Shown: in pieces, positions 23,838-33,462 of the stretch | How the letters are laid out: every line of letters starts with the position of its first letter | Position numbering within the stretch: the stretch's first letter is position 1 | DNA from: JAHBXE01 sp044222195 | GTDB lineage: Bacteria; Planctomycetota; Phycisphaerae; Phycisphaerales; UBA1924 | Length of the DNA: 64,000 bases | Assembly (NCBI GenBank): GCA_044222195.1 | Contig: JBGANS010000004.1 | Span: 186,001 to 250,000 of the forward strand | Reading direction: 5' to 3' | Translations under genes and position numbers: made by a program | Notes under the pieces: generated by a model | What the model was told of the DNA's origin: nothing | Database searches by the model: none | Seen by the model: only the letters and a program-made list of their open reading frames with translations

Positions 23838-25277
23838 ATGCCCGACCTCTCATCCGCCGTCCTCACCAAGCTTGATCAGAACGAGAACGCCGCCATTCAG
23901 CGCTGGATGGACTGGCTTCGCATCCCGAGCATCAGCACGGATCCCAAGTACAAGGATGACACGCGCCGCGCCGCTGAGTGGTGCGCCTCGCATCTTCGCA
24001 CATCGGGCTTCGAGGCGTCCGTGGTTCCCGCGTCTGACGGCATGGGCAAGGACGGTCACCCCATCGTCATGGCCCACTCTCCCGGCGCGCCGGACTACAA
24101 AGGCCCGCACGTCCTTTTCTACGGGCACTACGACGTGCAGCCCGTTGATCCCGTGAACCTCTGGGACAGCCCGCCGTTCGAGCCCGTTCTCAAGCCCGCC
24201 GTCCCTGGCGGCCCGGGCGAACGCATCGTCGCGCGAGGGGCGGTGGACGACAAGGGCCAGGTCATGATGTTCCTTGAAGCCATGCGGGCCTGGAAGGAAG
24301 TCACCGGTGAGACGGCGGGCGGTGTGAAGATGACCATCATGATCGAGGGGGAAGAGGAATGCGGCTCGACCAGCCTCCCCCACTTCGTTCAGGAGCACAA
24401 GAGGTCACTGAGCGCGTGCGACTTCTGCCTCATTTCGGACACGGGAATGCTGTCCCGCAAGCAACCGGCGATTACCTACGGCGTCCGCGGCCTCGCGTAC
24501 ACCGAGATCACGCTTCACGCCGCGGACCAGGACCTGCACTCGGGCCTCTGGGGTGGGCGGGCGCCGAATCCCAACAACGAGCTGACCAAGGTGCTCTCGC
24601 AACTGTGGGACAAAAAACGCCGCGTCACGATTCCGGGGTTCTACGACGATGTTCGCCCGCTTTCGAAGGCTGAACGGGCCGCGTGGAAGAGACTCAAGTT
24701 CAACGCCGCCGCGGCCCTAAGAAAAATCGGGCTGGGCAAGGCCGCGGACATCGGTGAGGATGGCTACACCGCGATGGAGCGCGAGTGGGGTCGGCCTACG
24801 GCCGAGGTCAACGGCATCTGGGGCGGGTACACCGGCCCGGGTGCCAAGACGGTGATCCCCGCCAAGGCCAGCGCCAAGGTCAGTTTCCGCCTCGTCGCCG
24901 ACCAGGACCCCCCCAAGATTGCGAAGCTGTTCTTCGCTTGGCTGAAGAAGCACACGCCTCCGGGTTGCAGATGGGAACTGACCGATCACCACGGCGGTCA
25001 CGGCGTGACGGTCGACATCAAGTCGCCCTACCTGACGGCGGCCGCGCGGGCCATTCAGAAGGCCGGAAAGACCAAGCCTGCCCTGATCAAGTCCGGCGGT
25101 TCGATCCCCGTTGCCGGCCTGCTCAAGGCCAAGCTCGGGCTCGAGACGATATTCATGGGATTTGGGCTGGACGACGATCGCGTCCACTCGCCCAACGAGA
25201 AGTTCGAGCTCGATTGCTACCGGCTGGGGGCCCGGTCTCACGCCATTTTCATTTCAGAGCTGCTCGGGCAGCGGTAG
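23838..25277 (+). CDS. M20 family dipeptidase / carboxypeptidase
   Basis: Cytosolic metallopeptidase of 479 residues with two zinc ions. Metal ligands and catalysis appear in order: FYGHYDVQP (His, Asp), RGAVDDKG (bridging Asp), EGEEECGS (catalytic Glu and Glu ligand), LISDTG (Asp), and the terminal VHSPNEKF (His). DLHSGLWGG belongs to the lid/dimerisation domain. The full set fits the CPG2/PepV-like M20 dipeptidases. ATG 23838 has GGAG 6 bases upstream and TATGCT at 23812-23817. Confidence 0.88.
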   Translation: MPDLSSAVLTKLDQNENAAIQRWMDWLRIPSISTDPKYKDDTRRAAEWCASHLRTSGFEASVVPASDGMGKDGHPIVMAHSPGAPDYKGPHVLFYGHYDVQPVDPVNLWDSPPFEPVLKPAVPGGPGERIVARGAVDDKGQVMMFLEAMRAWKEVTGETAGGVKMTIMIEGEEECGSTSLPHFVQEHKRSLSACDFCLISDTGMLSRKQPAITYGVRGLAYTEITLHAADQDLHSGLWGGRAPNPNNELTKVLSQLWDKKRRVTIPGFYDDVRPLSKAERAAWKRLKFNAAAALRKIGLGKAADIGEDGYTAMEREWGRPTAEVNGIWGGYTGPGAKTVIPAKASAKVSFRLVADQDPPKIAKLFFAWLKKHTPPGCRWELTDHHGGHGVTVDIKSPYLTAAARAIQKAGKTKPALIKSGGSIPVAGLLKAKLGLETIFMGFGLDDDRVHSPNEKFELDCYRLGARSHAIFISELLGQR

Positions 25278-25292
25278 TGCGCGAGGAAAGGT

Positions 25293-25541
25293 TCAGGCGG
25301 CCTTGGCGGGCTGTGCGCTTCCCTGCCCGACCACCTGAACGTGGTTATTGAGGTCTTTTTGCGCTTCCAGGGCCGCGAGCTGTTCGGCGTAGACCCGCCG
25401 CAGATTCGCCGCTTTCCGGCGTGTTTCGTGCATGTGCAGCTCGACCCGAACCGCCGCGGCGATGGCGTAGCAGACCGACAGGGCCGTCGCACCGGCGATA
25501 GTCCCGATGACCGCCCAGGCTTGCCAGGGAAGAGAAGACAT
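25293..25541 (-). CDS. Small membrane protein with coiled-coil tail
   Basis: An 82-residue protein: one hydrophobic helix (about residues 5-29, WAVIGTIAGATALSVCYAIA) followed by a charged helix (HETRRKAANLRRVYAEQLAALEAQ) that could form a coiled coil. Not recognised. The ATG at 25541 is taken; the frame is open further upstream but overlaps the divergent gene's control region. It converges on the M20 peptidase gene with a 15-base gap. Confidence 0.5.
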   Translation of the reverse strand: MSSLPWQAWAVIGTIAGATALSVCYAIAAAVRVELHMHETRRKAANLRRVYAEQLAALEAQKDLNNHVQVVGQGSAQPAKAA

Positions 25542-25669
25542 GGGTTCGTCATCGGTTGGCGAACCTCGGCCCTTCAGTCCTTGTAGAATTGGGGCGGAAT
25601 CGGACCGGGGCGATCCCCAATCCGTTCCTTCGGGGATCTTGCTTGAAGACAGGTCGAACACGAGCGAGG

Positions 25670-28225
25670 ATGGCGTGGTGGCAGGTATGGGCGGTCTTGG
25701 TTTTTGGGTGCGTTCAGGCGACCGCGAGAGGCCAGGAGTCCGCGGTTCAAGAAGGCAGCCAGGGTGAGGTCGCCATCGCCCGCGATTGGGTCGGCGCCGG
25801 TGGTGTGGTCCGTCCGGGCGAATGGGCCGGCATCCAGCTCCGCATCAACGACAGCAATGACAAGCCGCGCGAAGTGGTCATACGGATTCCCACCGTCGAC
25901 CCCGACGGCGACAAGCCGCTGTGGGAAGGAACGCTGACGACCAACCCGGGCGTCAATCAACCCGTGTGGGCGTACCTGCGGCTTCCGGCGACATTCAAGA
26001 CGAACGACCCTATTCGCGCGTTTGTCTACGCGGCGGTTGAGGGACCTCCGCTGGCACCGGGGCTTCCGCCGTCGGTCACGGCGGGGCGGCAACTGGGTTC
26101 GACCGTGTTCATGGCTCAGCGAGTGCTCACCACGAGCGAGGGCATGCTTGGGATCGTCGGCAACAGGAAGATGGGTCTGGGCCGGTACGCCGGCTCGGGC
26201 AATCACACTTCGTTGCCGTCCGCGCACGAGCGGTGGGAAGTGATCGACCGACTCGATCCCGAGACTCTGCCGGACCGGTGGATGGGGCTCATGCAGTTTG
26301 AGGCGCTCGTCTGGAACGATCCGCCTCCGTCGGCCCTGGGCACGGAGAAGAGCCAGGCGATTCGAGAGTGGGTCACGCGCGGCGGGCACTTGGTCATCGT
26401 CCTGCCGCGTCTCGCGCAGACCTGGACCGATGAGGCAAACAACCCGCTCTTCGATCTTGTGCCGCGGGTCGGCGTCCGGCGGCGCGAAGGGGTGGACCTT
26501 GAGCCGCTGCGACAACTGGTGACCTATCAACTCAAAGAAGCGGCGGACGCCCGGAACAGCCTCGACATGCCGGCCAACGAAGTGCTCCAGACGTTCGTGC
26601 CACTCCAGGGAGCGACATCTCGCGAAGCCATGTGCATCATCGCGATGCCCAAGCCCGCGGAGAGCGGGGAAACCGAGTGGCTCGTCGGCCGACGCCAGGT
26701 CGGGCTTGGCCTGGTCACCGTGATCGGCCTCGACGCGGGCAGCCGGTGGATGGACGCCCGCGCGCTGCCCGATCCAGAACTCTTCTGGCATCGCATCCTC
26801 GGCCGGCGCGGCCAGATGCTCGCCCCAAAGCCCTCGGGCGACATCACGAGCAACTACGCCCTCTCCCGCGCTCCCGCGACGGTAGACAACAGCATCGCTG
26901 ACCAGATCTCCAAGCAGACGCTTGCGGGGGCTGGGGTCCTTCTTGGTCTGGTTGTTTTCGTCGTGTATTGGCTGATCGCGGGGCCGCTTGGGTACGCGGC
27001 GCTGAAGAAAACGGGCCGGCAGCGACACGCGTGGGTTGGATTCGTGTTGGCGGCCGGGCTGTTTACCGGCGTGGCGTGGGGCGGCGCGGCTGTCATTCGA
27101 CCCGCGAAGACCAGTGCATCACACCTGACCATTCTCGACCACGTGTACACGCCCGAGGGCCAGAGCGTCCAGCGTGCTCGTTCGTGGATGAGCGTGCTGA
27201 TCCCGCAGTATGGCGAAGCCGCGTTGGCGATCGGCGATCCATCTCAACCGGGCACGCGACGATTCCACAATCTGCTGTCGCCGTGGGAGCACGAACGGCA
27301 GTCGAGCGCCGGCTTCCCCGATGCCCGAAGCTACCGCATCAACAGCCGCGCACCGGAGGCATTCACGATTCCCGCCCGCTCAACGGTGAAGCAGTTCCAG
27401 GTGGACTGGGCGGGCGGGCCGATCTGGAAGATGCCGCGGCCGGCGGCGGATGCATCGGGAAAGCTCATGGAGATCACGGCGGAGCCTGTGGAGCGGGGCG
27501 GCGTGGTTCAGAGTGTGGCCCTCACCGGCTCGCTGGTGCACGACCTCCCGGGGCCGATTCACGAGATGCTTGTAGTGGTCAACCTGGGCCAGAGACCCCT
27601 GAGTCGGTCGTTCAGCAACCTTGGCGCCTGGAGAATGACGTCGGACGTGTTTGTCGCGAAGTTGACCAAGGACTGGGATCCCGGCACGCCGCTCGACCTG
27701 GCCCAGGTGTTGAAGACCACCACGTTCAGCCCCGGAGACAAGGCGACTCAGGGAACGAATCCATCCGGATACTTTGGAACGCTGCTGAGCGAACTCGCCA
27801 AGGACACTGACCAGGTCGGAGGCGCTGCGGGCTCAACCAACCTGAATGTGCTGGTGACCAAGATGTACGCGATGACCTTCATGGGCCAGATCGAGCCGCC
27901 CTCGCCGGAAAGCAGCAGCAGCGGGTACCAGGGCAAGCCGCTGGCGCGCCGCCAGGCGACGCATGGCTTTGATCTCTCCGCGTGGATGACGCAGCCGTGC
28001 ATCATCATCGTCGGGTATGTGGGTGGTCGCACCGGCGAAGTTGGACCAAGCCCGGTGCCACTCAGCTACAGCACGGGCGGCGCTTATCGAACCGTTCCCA
28101 CCGATGGCTGCACGTTCATCCGCTGGGTGTATCCTCTGCCCACCAAGCCGCCCACCTACGGCACATCGTCCGATGCCGTCGACTCCAAGGGCCCGCCCGA
28201 GCCGAGCCCCGAAGACCCGACCTAG
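25670..28225 (+). CDS. Large exported membrane protein of unknown function
   Basis: An 851-residue protein: signal peptide (MAWWQVWAVLVFGCVQATARG), a long extracytoplasmic region with beta-sandwich character (about 25-410), two hydrophobic helices at about 415-475 (GVLLGLVVFVVYWLIAGPLG and a second), and another outer domain. The segment WVTRGGHLVIVLP (about 230-240) resembles the ThuA/GATase-like fold common in planctomycete proteins of this type and in GldG-like auxiliary proteins. It is followed 17 bases later by an ABC ATPase and probably cotranscribed with it. Start ATG 25670 is inferred from the signal peptide. Confidence 0.6.
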   Translation: MAWWQVWAVLVFGCVQATARGQESAVQEGSQGEVAIARDWVGAGGVVRPGEWAGIQLRINDSNDKPREVVIRIPTVDPDGDKPLWEGTLTTNPGVNQPVWAYLRLPATFKTNDPIRAFVYAAVEGPPLAPGLPPSVTAGRQLGSTVFMAQRVLTTSEGMLGIVGNRKMGLGRYAGSGNHTSLPSAHERWEVIDRLDPETLPDRWMGLMQFEALVWNDPPPSALGTEKSQAIREWVTRGGHLVIVLPRLAQTWTDEANNPLFDLVPRVGVRRREGVDLEPLRQLVTYQLKEAADARNSLDMPANEVLQTFVPLQGATSREAMCIIAMPKPAESGETEWLVGRRQVGLGLVTVIGLDAGSRWMDARALPDPELFWHRILGRRGQMLAPKPSGDITSNYALSRAPATVDNSIADQISKQTLAGAGVLLGLVVFVVYWLIAGPLGYAALKKTGRQRHAWVGFVLAAGLFTGVAWGGAAVIRPAKTSASHLTILDHVYTPEGQSVQRARSWMSVLIPQYGEAALAIGDPSQPGTRRFHNLLSPWEHERQSSAGFPDARSYRINSRAPEAFTIPARSTVKQFQVDWAGGPIWKMPRPAADASGKLMEITAEPVERGGVVQSVALTGSLVHDLPGPIHEMLVVVNLGQRPLSRSFSNLGAWRMTSDVFVAKLTKDWDPGTPLDLAQVLKTTTFSPGDKATQGTNPSGYFGTLLSELAKDTDQVGGAAGSTNLNVLVTKMYAMTFMGQIEPPSPESSSSGYQGKPLARRQATHGFDLSAWMTQPCIIIVGYVGGRTGEVGPSPVPLSYSTGGAYRTVPTDGCTFIRWVYPLPTKPPTYGTSSDAVDSKGPPEPSPEDPT

Positions 28226-28242
28226 TTCCCGGAGCCTCCCCA

Positions 28243-29223
28243 GTGCCGATGGTCGAAACGATCAACCTCACCAAGCGCTACGGCGAACTTGTCGCCCTGG
28301 ACAATCTCAACCTCTCCATCGAGGAGGGCTCGTGTTACGGCTTCATCGGCCCTAACGGCGCCGGCAAGACCACGACGATCAAGATCCTCGCGACGCTGCT
28401 GAAACCATCCAGCGGCCAGGCCCAGGTCAATGGGCTGACCATTGGATACCAGAACCGCCAGATCCGGCCCATGATCGGCTACGTCCCGGACTTCATGGGC
28501 GCGTACGAGGACATGGTCGTCACCGAATACCTTGAGTTCTTTGCCAGCGCGTACAACATCCACGGGCCGCAGCGCAAGAAGGTCGTTTCCGACGTCCTCG
28601 AACTGACCGACCTCACCTACAAAGCCACGGCCGAGGTCAACGGGCTCTCACGCGGCATGCAGCAGCGGCTGTCGATTGCCCGGGTCCTTTTGCATGACCC
28701 GAAGGTCCTGCTCATGGATGAGCCGGCTTCCGGACTCGATCCTCGTGCCCGTATCGAAATTCGCGAGCTGCTCAAAGAACTCAAGCGGATGGGCAAGACC
28801 ATCCTCATCTCGAGCCACATCCTGCACGAACTCGCCGAGCTCTGCAACGTGGTCGGGATCATCGAACGCGGCAAGTTGCTCTTTTCGGGTACCGTCAAAG
28901 AAGCCCTGGCCCGGGCCAAGCTGGGCCACATCATCCACGTGGGCGTATCCGATCGAGCCGCAGCGGCAGCGGAACTGCTCGCCAAGGTTCCCGGAGTCAA
29001 GAAAGTCGCTCTCGTCGACGCCGACACGACGGGCACGCCCAACGGCCAGACTCGCGCCCAGTTGATCCACATCACGTTTGAAGACGCCGCGGCCGGCGGG
29101 CGGAGCTACACGGACATTCCCAACATCCTCGTCAACGGCGGATTCAGGATCACGCGGTTCGGTGAAGAGGCGGTAAACCTGGAGACGGCGTTCATGCGGT
29201 TGACGAAGGGGATGGTGCAGTAA
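28243..29223 (+). CDS. ABC transporter ATP-binding protein (ABC-2 type)
   Basis: A 326-residue ATPase of the CcmA/NatA type. Walker A GPNGAGKTT (about 34-42), Q-loop region GYVPDFMGAYEDM, signature LSRGMQQRLSIAR, Walker B VLLMDEPASGLD, H-loop ISSHI. Residues after 230 form the extra C-terminal domain of this group. It would energise an ABC-2 membrane permease, but no permease is adjacent; the only membrane partner at hand is the large protein just upstream. GTG 28243 is preferred over ATG 28249 because GGAG is 8 bases before the GTG. Confidence 0.9.
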   Translation: MPMVETINLTKRYGELVALDNLNLSIEEGSCYGFIGPNGAGKTTTIKILATLLKPSSGQAQVNGLTIGYQNRQIRPMIGYVPDFMGAYEDMVVTEYLEFFASAYNIHGPQRKKVVSDVLELTDLTYKATAEVNGLSRGMQQRLSIARVLLHDPKVLLMDEPASGLDPRARIEIRELLKELKRMGKTILISSHILHELAELCNVVGIIERGKLLFSGTVKEALARAKLGHIIHVGVSDRAAAAAELLAKVPGVKKVALVDADTTGTPNGQTRAQLIHITFEDAAAGGRSYTDIPNILVNGGFRITRFGEEAVNLETAFMRLTKGMVQ

Positions 29224-29401
29224 AGTTACTTCAAAGCGGCCCCTGCCATGGGTCGGAACCATCGCAGCGGTCGGCGCCGGTGCGGCCCGGCCATCCAATC
29301 CGTATTCAGCGAATCGAGTTCATTTCGCGCGATCCCCCCCACCGCGATCGCAGTTCCTTCACTTCGTTCCTACCCTTCCGCCCCCCTCAGGAACACCCGC
29401 C

Positions 29402-31045
29402 ATGCCCGACCGCATCACACTGCCCGCGGACTCCAACCAGGCCCTCGGCCTCGGCCAGTTCGCCGTTGACTTCATGAACGGCTCGCCGGACCGCGCGGGC
29501 GCCCCCGACCCCCGCGTCCTCGAACGCACCAACATGTTCCACACCGATGCGGTGCTGTGCGGCGTATCGGCGATCGCGCTGGGAACCAACGCCCCGGTCG
29601 TGCTCCGGCAGGAAGCCACCCAGTACCGCGCCTCGGGAACGGGACGCGATGGCGTCCTCGGCTCGAACAAGTACCCCGCCGTCCGCCCCGGCGTCCCTGT
29701 CTTCGGCTCTGCAACGGACGTCATGGTCGAGAAGGCGATCGTTGCCAACTGCTGCGCCGTTCGCGAGTGGGACAGCAACGGCACAAACTTTGGCTACTCC
29801 GCTGAACGCGCCCACCACCGCGCCGGCGAGTTCGGGCATAACGACTTCTATTCTGTCCCGCTCGCCGCGGCACAGCTCATGGGCAAGGACGGCGCGTACG
29901 CCCTTCGCGGGATGGTCCTGACCGACGAGATCCGCGGCCGCCTCGCCGAAGTGTTCTCTCTCAAGACTTACAAGATTGATCACGTTGTACACGGGGCTAT
30001 CGCCTCGGCCGCGACGTTTGGGGCGATGATGGGAGCGACGCCGGAACAGATCGAGTCCGCCATCGGCATGGTGGTCGCGCATGCGATTCCGTTCCGGGCG
30101 ATCAGGGCCGGGCACCAGCTCTCTGATTCCAAGGGAGCATCGGCTGCGATTTCGACCGAGTTCGCCATTCTCGCGATGAAGCGGTCCATGGCCGGGTTCA
30201 TCGGACCCAAGGACATCTTCCGGAACCCGGAAGCGATCTGGTGTCTTTTCGAAGGCAAGGCTCGCAACGATGACGCGATCAAGAAGGGCAAGAAGTCGCC
30301 GTTTGACCTGGTCCTCAGCCGCGCGGGAAATGACTTCACGGTCATGGGCATGCACTTCAAGCTCGGCTTGTATGAGCATCAGTCCGCCGGCGCCCTCCAG
30401 GGCCTCATCGATCTCCTCCGCAAGAACCCCTCGCTGCTCTCGAGCAAGGGCACGCCCGGCGACCGCATCAGCAAGATCGTCGTCCGCGCTTATGAGCCGG
30501 CCTTCGGCATCATCGGCGACCCGCACAAGCGCGACCCGCATACGCGGCAGTCCGCTGACCATTCCATGCTGTTTCTCGTCTGCACCAAGCTCCGCAAGGC
30601 ACTCGAGCTTCACAAGGCCAAGGGCGAGACGCAGGTCGGGCATCGGCTCGACTGGAAGGAACTGATGCTCGGGCCGCACGACTTTGACAAGGCCGCGATC
30701 AACCACCCGGTGACGCGGGCCCTCATGGCGAAGATGACCTTCGAATGGGGCGGTCCGGAATATGACGCGAAGTACCCCGACGGCATCCCGACCTCGATCG
30801 TCATCACCGATGATGCCGGCGCGGCCCATGACTCGGGCCTGGTGATGTACCCGGCGGGCCATGCGAGGAATACGACGGCCGACCTGAAGGACATCCTGAA
30901 CCACAAGTGGAAGATGCTCGGGGCGCTGGCGTTTGAGAAGCCGGAGCCCGTGATCGCACAGATTTCCGGGCTTGAGAAGAAGACGCCAGCGGATGTGGCG
31001 CATCTTTACAAGTTTGACATCCTGGATCGCGGTCGATTTGAGTGA
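29402..31045 (+). CDS. MmgE/PrpD family protein (2-methylcitrate dehydratase-like)
   Basis: A 547-residue MmgE/PrpD protein. The all-alpha N-terminal domain carries the family segments CAVREWDSNGTNFG (conserved Asp/Asn region) and GHNDFYSVPLAAAQ; the C-terminal lid domain includes DPHTRQSADHSMLF, the usual R-x-x-ADHS motif. PrpD dehydrates 2-methylcitrate in propionate breakdown; other members act on cis-aconitate or unknown acids. A methylisocitrate lyase gene lies 4.5 kb downstream, which supports a methylcitrate role, but no methylcitrate synthase is present. ATG 29402; TACCCT lies about 26 bases upstream. Confidence 0.85.
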   Translation: MPDRITLPADSNQALGLGQFAVDFMNGSPDRAGAPDPRVLERTNMFHTDAVLCGVSAIALGTNAPVVLRQEATQYRASGTGRDGVLGSNKYPAVRPGVPVFGSATDVMVEKAIVANCCAVREWDSNGTNFGYSAERAHHRAGEFGHNDFYSVPLAAAQLMGKDGAYALRGMVLTDEIRGRLAEVFSLKTYKIDHVVHGAIASAATFGAMMGATPEQIESAIGMVVAHAIPFRAIRAGHQLSDSKGASAAISTEFAILAMKRSMAGFIGPKDIFRNPEAIWCLFEGKARNDDAIKKGKKSPFDLVLSRAGNDFTVMGMHFKLGLYEHQSAGALQGLIDLLRKNPSLLSSKGTPGDRISKIVVRAYEPAFGIIGDPHKRDPHTRQSADHSMLFLVCTKLRKALELHKAKGETQVGHRLDWKELMLGPHDFDKAAINHPVTRALMAKMTFEWGGPEYDAKYPDGIPTSIVITDDAGAAHDSGLVMYPAGHARNTTADLKDILNHKWKMLGALAFEKPEPVIAQISGLEKKTPADVAHLYKFDILDRGRFE

Positions 31046-31111
31046 GTGGCTGTTCTGCTCCCGGCCCAGCCGAGTCCGGGACTTCCCGACCCTTCATGTG
31101 TGACAATTGGG

Positions 31112-31117
31112 TAGACT
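31112..31117 (+). promoter_or_regulatory. -10 box of a leaderless start (TPR lipoprotein)
   Basis: TAGACT, 6 bases before the ATG at 31124. No ribosome-binding site and no -35 seen. Confidence 0.5.
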
Positions 31118-31123
31118 GGCCGC

Positions 31124-32038
31124 ATGCGCGTCACTCTCTTGTTGCTGGTACTTGTGCTCGCCGGGTGCAACACGCACACGAATAGCCGGGTCGAAGCCCT
31201 TTCCCTCCTGCACAAGCCTCTGAACCCGGCCCCTCTCACCCTCGAACAGCGCATCAAGCTCGAAGACAACCTGAGGGCCGCCCAATCCGCCTTCGACCAA
31301 GACCCTTCTGAAGACAACACCGTCTGGCTCGGCCGTCGCCTGGCCTATCTCGGGCGCTACAACGACGCGATTGCGGTGTACTCCCGGGGACTCCAGACGT
31401 TTCCCAGGTCCGCCAAACTGCTGCGCCACCGCGGCCACCGGTACATCACGCTTCGTAAGCTCGATGAAGCGATCACGGATCTTGCGCGGGCTACGGAACT
31501 GACCACCAACCTGGCGGACGAAGTTGAGCCTGACGGCTCTCCCAACGCCCGCAACATTCCGCGTTCCACGCTCAAGTCCAACATCGCCTATCACCTGGCC
31601 CTCGCTCACTACCTCAAAGGAGACTTCCAGAAGGCCGCGGAGGCGTGGTCATCGCGGCTCAGCCTGTTTCGAGGCAATGACGACCAGATCGTTTCCGCTT
31701 CCTATTGGCTCTACTTGTCGCGGAAGCGGTCTGGCGACCACGCCGGCGCGACGGCGGTGCTTCGCGACGTCCGCCTGGACATGGATGTGATCGAGAACCA
31801 CTCGTACCACCGATTGCTGCTGTGCTTCAAGGGGGACCTCAAGCCCGAGGAAGTGGGCGAAGGGGCCGATGCACTCGCCAACAGCACGATCGCGTATGGC
31901 CTGGGCGTTCGCAAGCTTCTGCAGGGCGAGCCCGCGGCCGCCAAAGCGGACTTCGAGCGAATCATCGCGACCGAGAACTGGGCTGCGTTTGGCTACATCG
32001 CTGCTGAAGCGGAACTTGCTCGGACGCTTGGCAAGTAG
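31124..32038 (+). CDS. TPR-containing lipoprotein
   Basis: A 304-residue predicted lipoprotein: signal MRVTLLLLVLVLAGC with the lipobox cysteine at residue 15, then helical repeats of TPR type (GRYNDAIAVYSRGLQTFPRSA; LDEAITDLARATEL; YLKGDFQKAAEAWSSRL). Such proteins act as scaffolds in the periplasm; partners are unknown. The start is fixed by the signal peptide and by TAGACT 6 bases upstream. The next gene begins 14 bases after the stop, so they may form one unit. Confidence 0.75.
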   Translation: MRVTLLLLVLVLAGCNTHTNSRVEALSLLHKPLNPAPLTLEQRIKLEDNLRAAQSAFDQDPSEDNTVWLGRRLAYLGRYNDAIAVYSRGLQTFPRSAKLLRHRGHRYITLRKLDEAITDLARATELTTNLADEVEPDGSPNARNIPRSTLKSNIAYHLALAHYLKGDFQKAAEAWSSRLSLFRGNDDQIVSASYWLYLSRKRSGDHAGATAVLRDVRLDMDVIENHSYHRLLLCFKGDLKPEEVGEGADALANSTIAYGLGVRKLLQGEPAAAKADFERIIATENWAAFGYIAAEAELARTLGK

Positions 32039-32052
32039 GGGCGGGGCACGTC

Positions 32053-32535
32053 ATGGCCGGCTACTCGGGCACACCACTTCCCCAGAAACTCGGCATCAAG
32101 CCGGGCTTGCGCGTCGCCGTCATTGATGCCCCGCACAGTGCCATGCCGGTCATCGCGGAAGTCGCCGGCACAGGACCGGTCGATCTCAAGTTCAAGGGGA
32201 GAGACCTGTACGACGTCATCGTGCTCTTTTGCGAGAACCAATGGGTTCTGAACGGCCGCTTCGAAGCGGCGAAGTCGCGCATGGCCCAGAACGGCGGGCT
32301 CTGGATCGCCTGGCCCAAGCAGTCCAGCGGCGTTGAGACGGACCTGAACGAGAACATCATCCGCGACATCGGGCTGGCGGCAGGACTTGTCGACAACAAG
32401 GTGTGCGCGATCGACGGCACGTGGTCCGGGCTGCGACTGGTCATCAGGTTGGAGAACCGCATTGGGCCTAAGTCAATGCCGGCGTCAAGGCGCGGCAATC
32501 CGACGACGAAGCCCGGCAAAGGGGCGAAAGACTGA
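32053..32535 (+). CDS. DUF3052 family protein
   Basis: A 160-residue soluble protein matching the DUF3052 pattern: GTPLPQKLGIKPG near the start, YDVIVLFCEN in the middle, GGLWIAWPKQSSG and then DLNENIIRD-GLAAGLVDNKVCAID-TWSGLRLV. The family is widespread and of unknown function. The purine run GGGGCGGGG lies about 6 bases before the ATG. Probably cotranscribed with the TPR lipoprotein. Confidence 0.82.
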   Translation: MAGYSGTPLPQKLGIKPGLRVAVIDAPHSAMPVIAEVAGTGPVDLKFKGRDLYDVIVLFCENQWVLNGRFEAAKSRMAQNGGLWIAWPKQSSGVETDLNENIIRDIGLAAGLVDNKVCAIDGTWSGLRLVIRLENRIGPKSMPASRRGNPTTKPGKGAKD

Positions 32536-32608
32536 ATCACGATCGACTGGCGTCGGCACCGTTCCGGGTACTTACACTGCCACCTCTTAGTGATTCGATG
32601 GTGTAAGC

Positions 32609-33394
32609 ATGGATGACGCACTCGCACGCATTGCCGCCCTGCTCCGCTCGGCTGCCAACATCGTGGTACTCACCGGCGCCGGCATCTCGGCCGAATCGGG
32701 GCTCAGAACCTTTCGCGGCGCATCCAAGGCTGATCTTCCGCAGACCATGCAGGCCCTGTGGAAAGAGTTTGACCCCATGAAACTCGCCACGCCGGAGGCG
32801 TTTGACGCCGACCCGGCGGCCGTCTCGCGCTGGTACGACTGGCGACGGCTGGGGTGCCTCGCCGCGGAACCGAACCCGGGACACACCGCCCTGGCGGAAC
32901 TGGAGCGCAGCGCAGCCGCACGGGGTGGCCGCTTTGTTGTACTCACGCAGAATGTCGATCGCCTTCACCAGAAGGCCGGCAGTAAGAACGTGGTCGAGCT
33001 CCACGGCTCTATCATCCAGTGGCGGTGTACCAGTTGCGAAACCAGGACGACTCCGGGGCCTGAACCTCTTCCGAACTTTCCAATGCGGACTGTCTGTTGC
33101 CCTGACGATAGGGGCGCGGTCCTTCGGCCCGATGTCGTGTGGTTCGGCGAGCCGCTTCCCTTCGACGCACTTCGCGCCACTGATCAGGCGCTGCAGGACT
33201 GCGATATTTTCATGTCGATCGGCACGAGCAGCGTAGTTCACCCGGCGGCGAGCTTCATCCAGATCGCCGCGGAGAACGGGGCTCACACTGTTGAAATCAA
33301 TCCAGAGCCGACGCCTATCTCGCGGATGGTAAACGACTCCATTCGCGGCACGTCGGGCGAGGTCCTGCCTCGCATCGCCAGCGCCGTGCGCTGA
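32609..33394 (+). CDS. Sir2-family NAD-dependent protein deacylase
   Basis: A 261-residue sirtuin that removes acyl groups from lysines using NAD. GAGISAESGLRTFRG (about 20-34) binds NAD, TQNVDRLHQKAG follows, and the catalytic His is in VELHGSI. The zinc module shows CTSC and a CC pair (TVCCPD) rather than the usual CxxC, so zinc binding may use an altered spacing. Late motifs IGTSS and EINPEPTPIS are present. A TACACT box lies at 32573-32578, leaving a leader of about 30 bases without an obvious Shine-Dalgarno. Confidence 0.9.
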   Translation: MDDALARIAALLRSAANIVVLTGAGISAESGLRTFRGASKADLPQTMQALWKEFDPMKLATPEAFDADPAAVSRWYDWRRLGCLAAEPNPGHTALAELERSAAARGGRFVVLTQNVDRLHQKAGSKNVVELHGSIIQWRCTSCETRTTPGPEPLPNFPMRTVCCPDDRGAVLRPDVVWFGEPLPFDALRATDQALQDCDIFMSIGTSSVVHPAASFIQIAAENGAHTVEINPEPTPISRMVNDSIRGTSGEVLPRIASAVR

Positions 33395-33437
33395 GCGCGG
33401 TTACACATTCGTGACGAGCACAATCCGCATCCATCGC

Positions 33438-33443
33438 TACACT
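33438..33443 (+). promoter_or_regulatory. -10 box for the PrcB-like gene
   Basis: TACACT. Counting 6-7 bases on, the transcript would start right before AAGGAG, the ribosome-binding site of the ATG at 33463. Confidence 0.45.
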
Positions 33444-33462
33444 CGCGCCGAAGGAGCACCTC

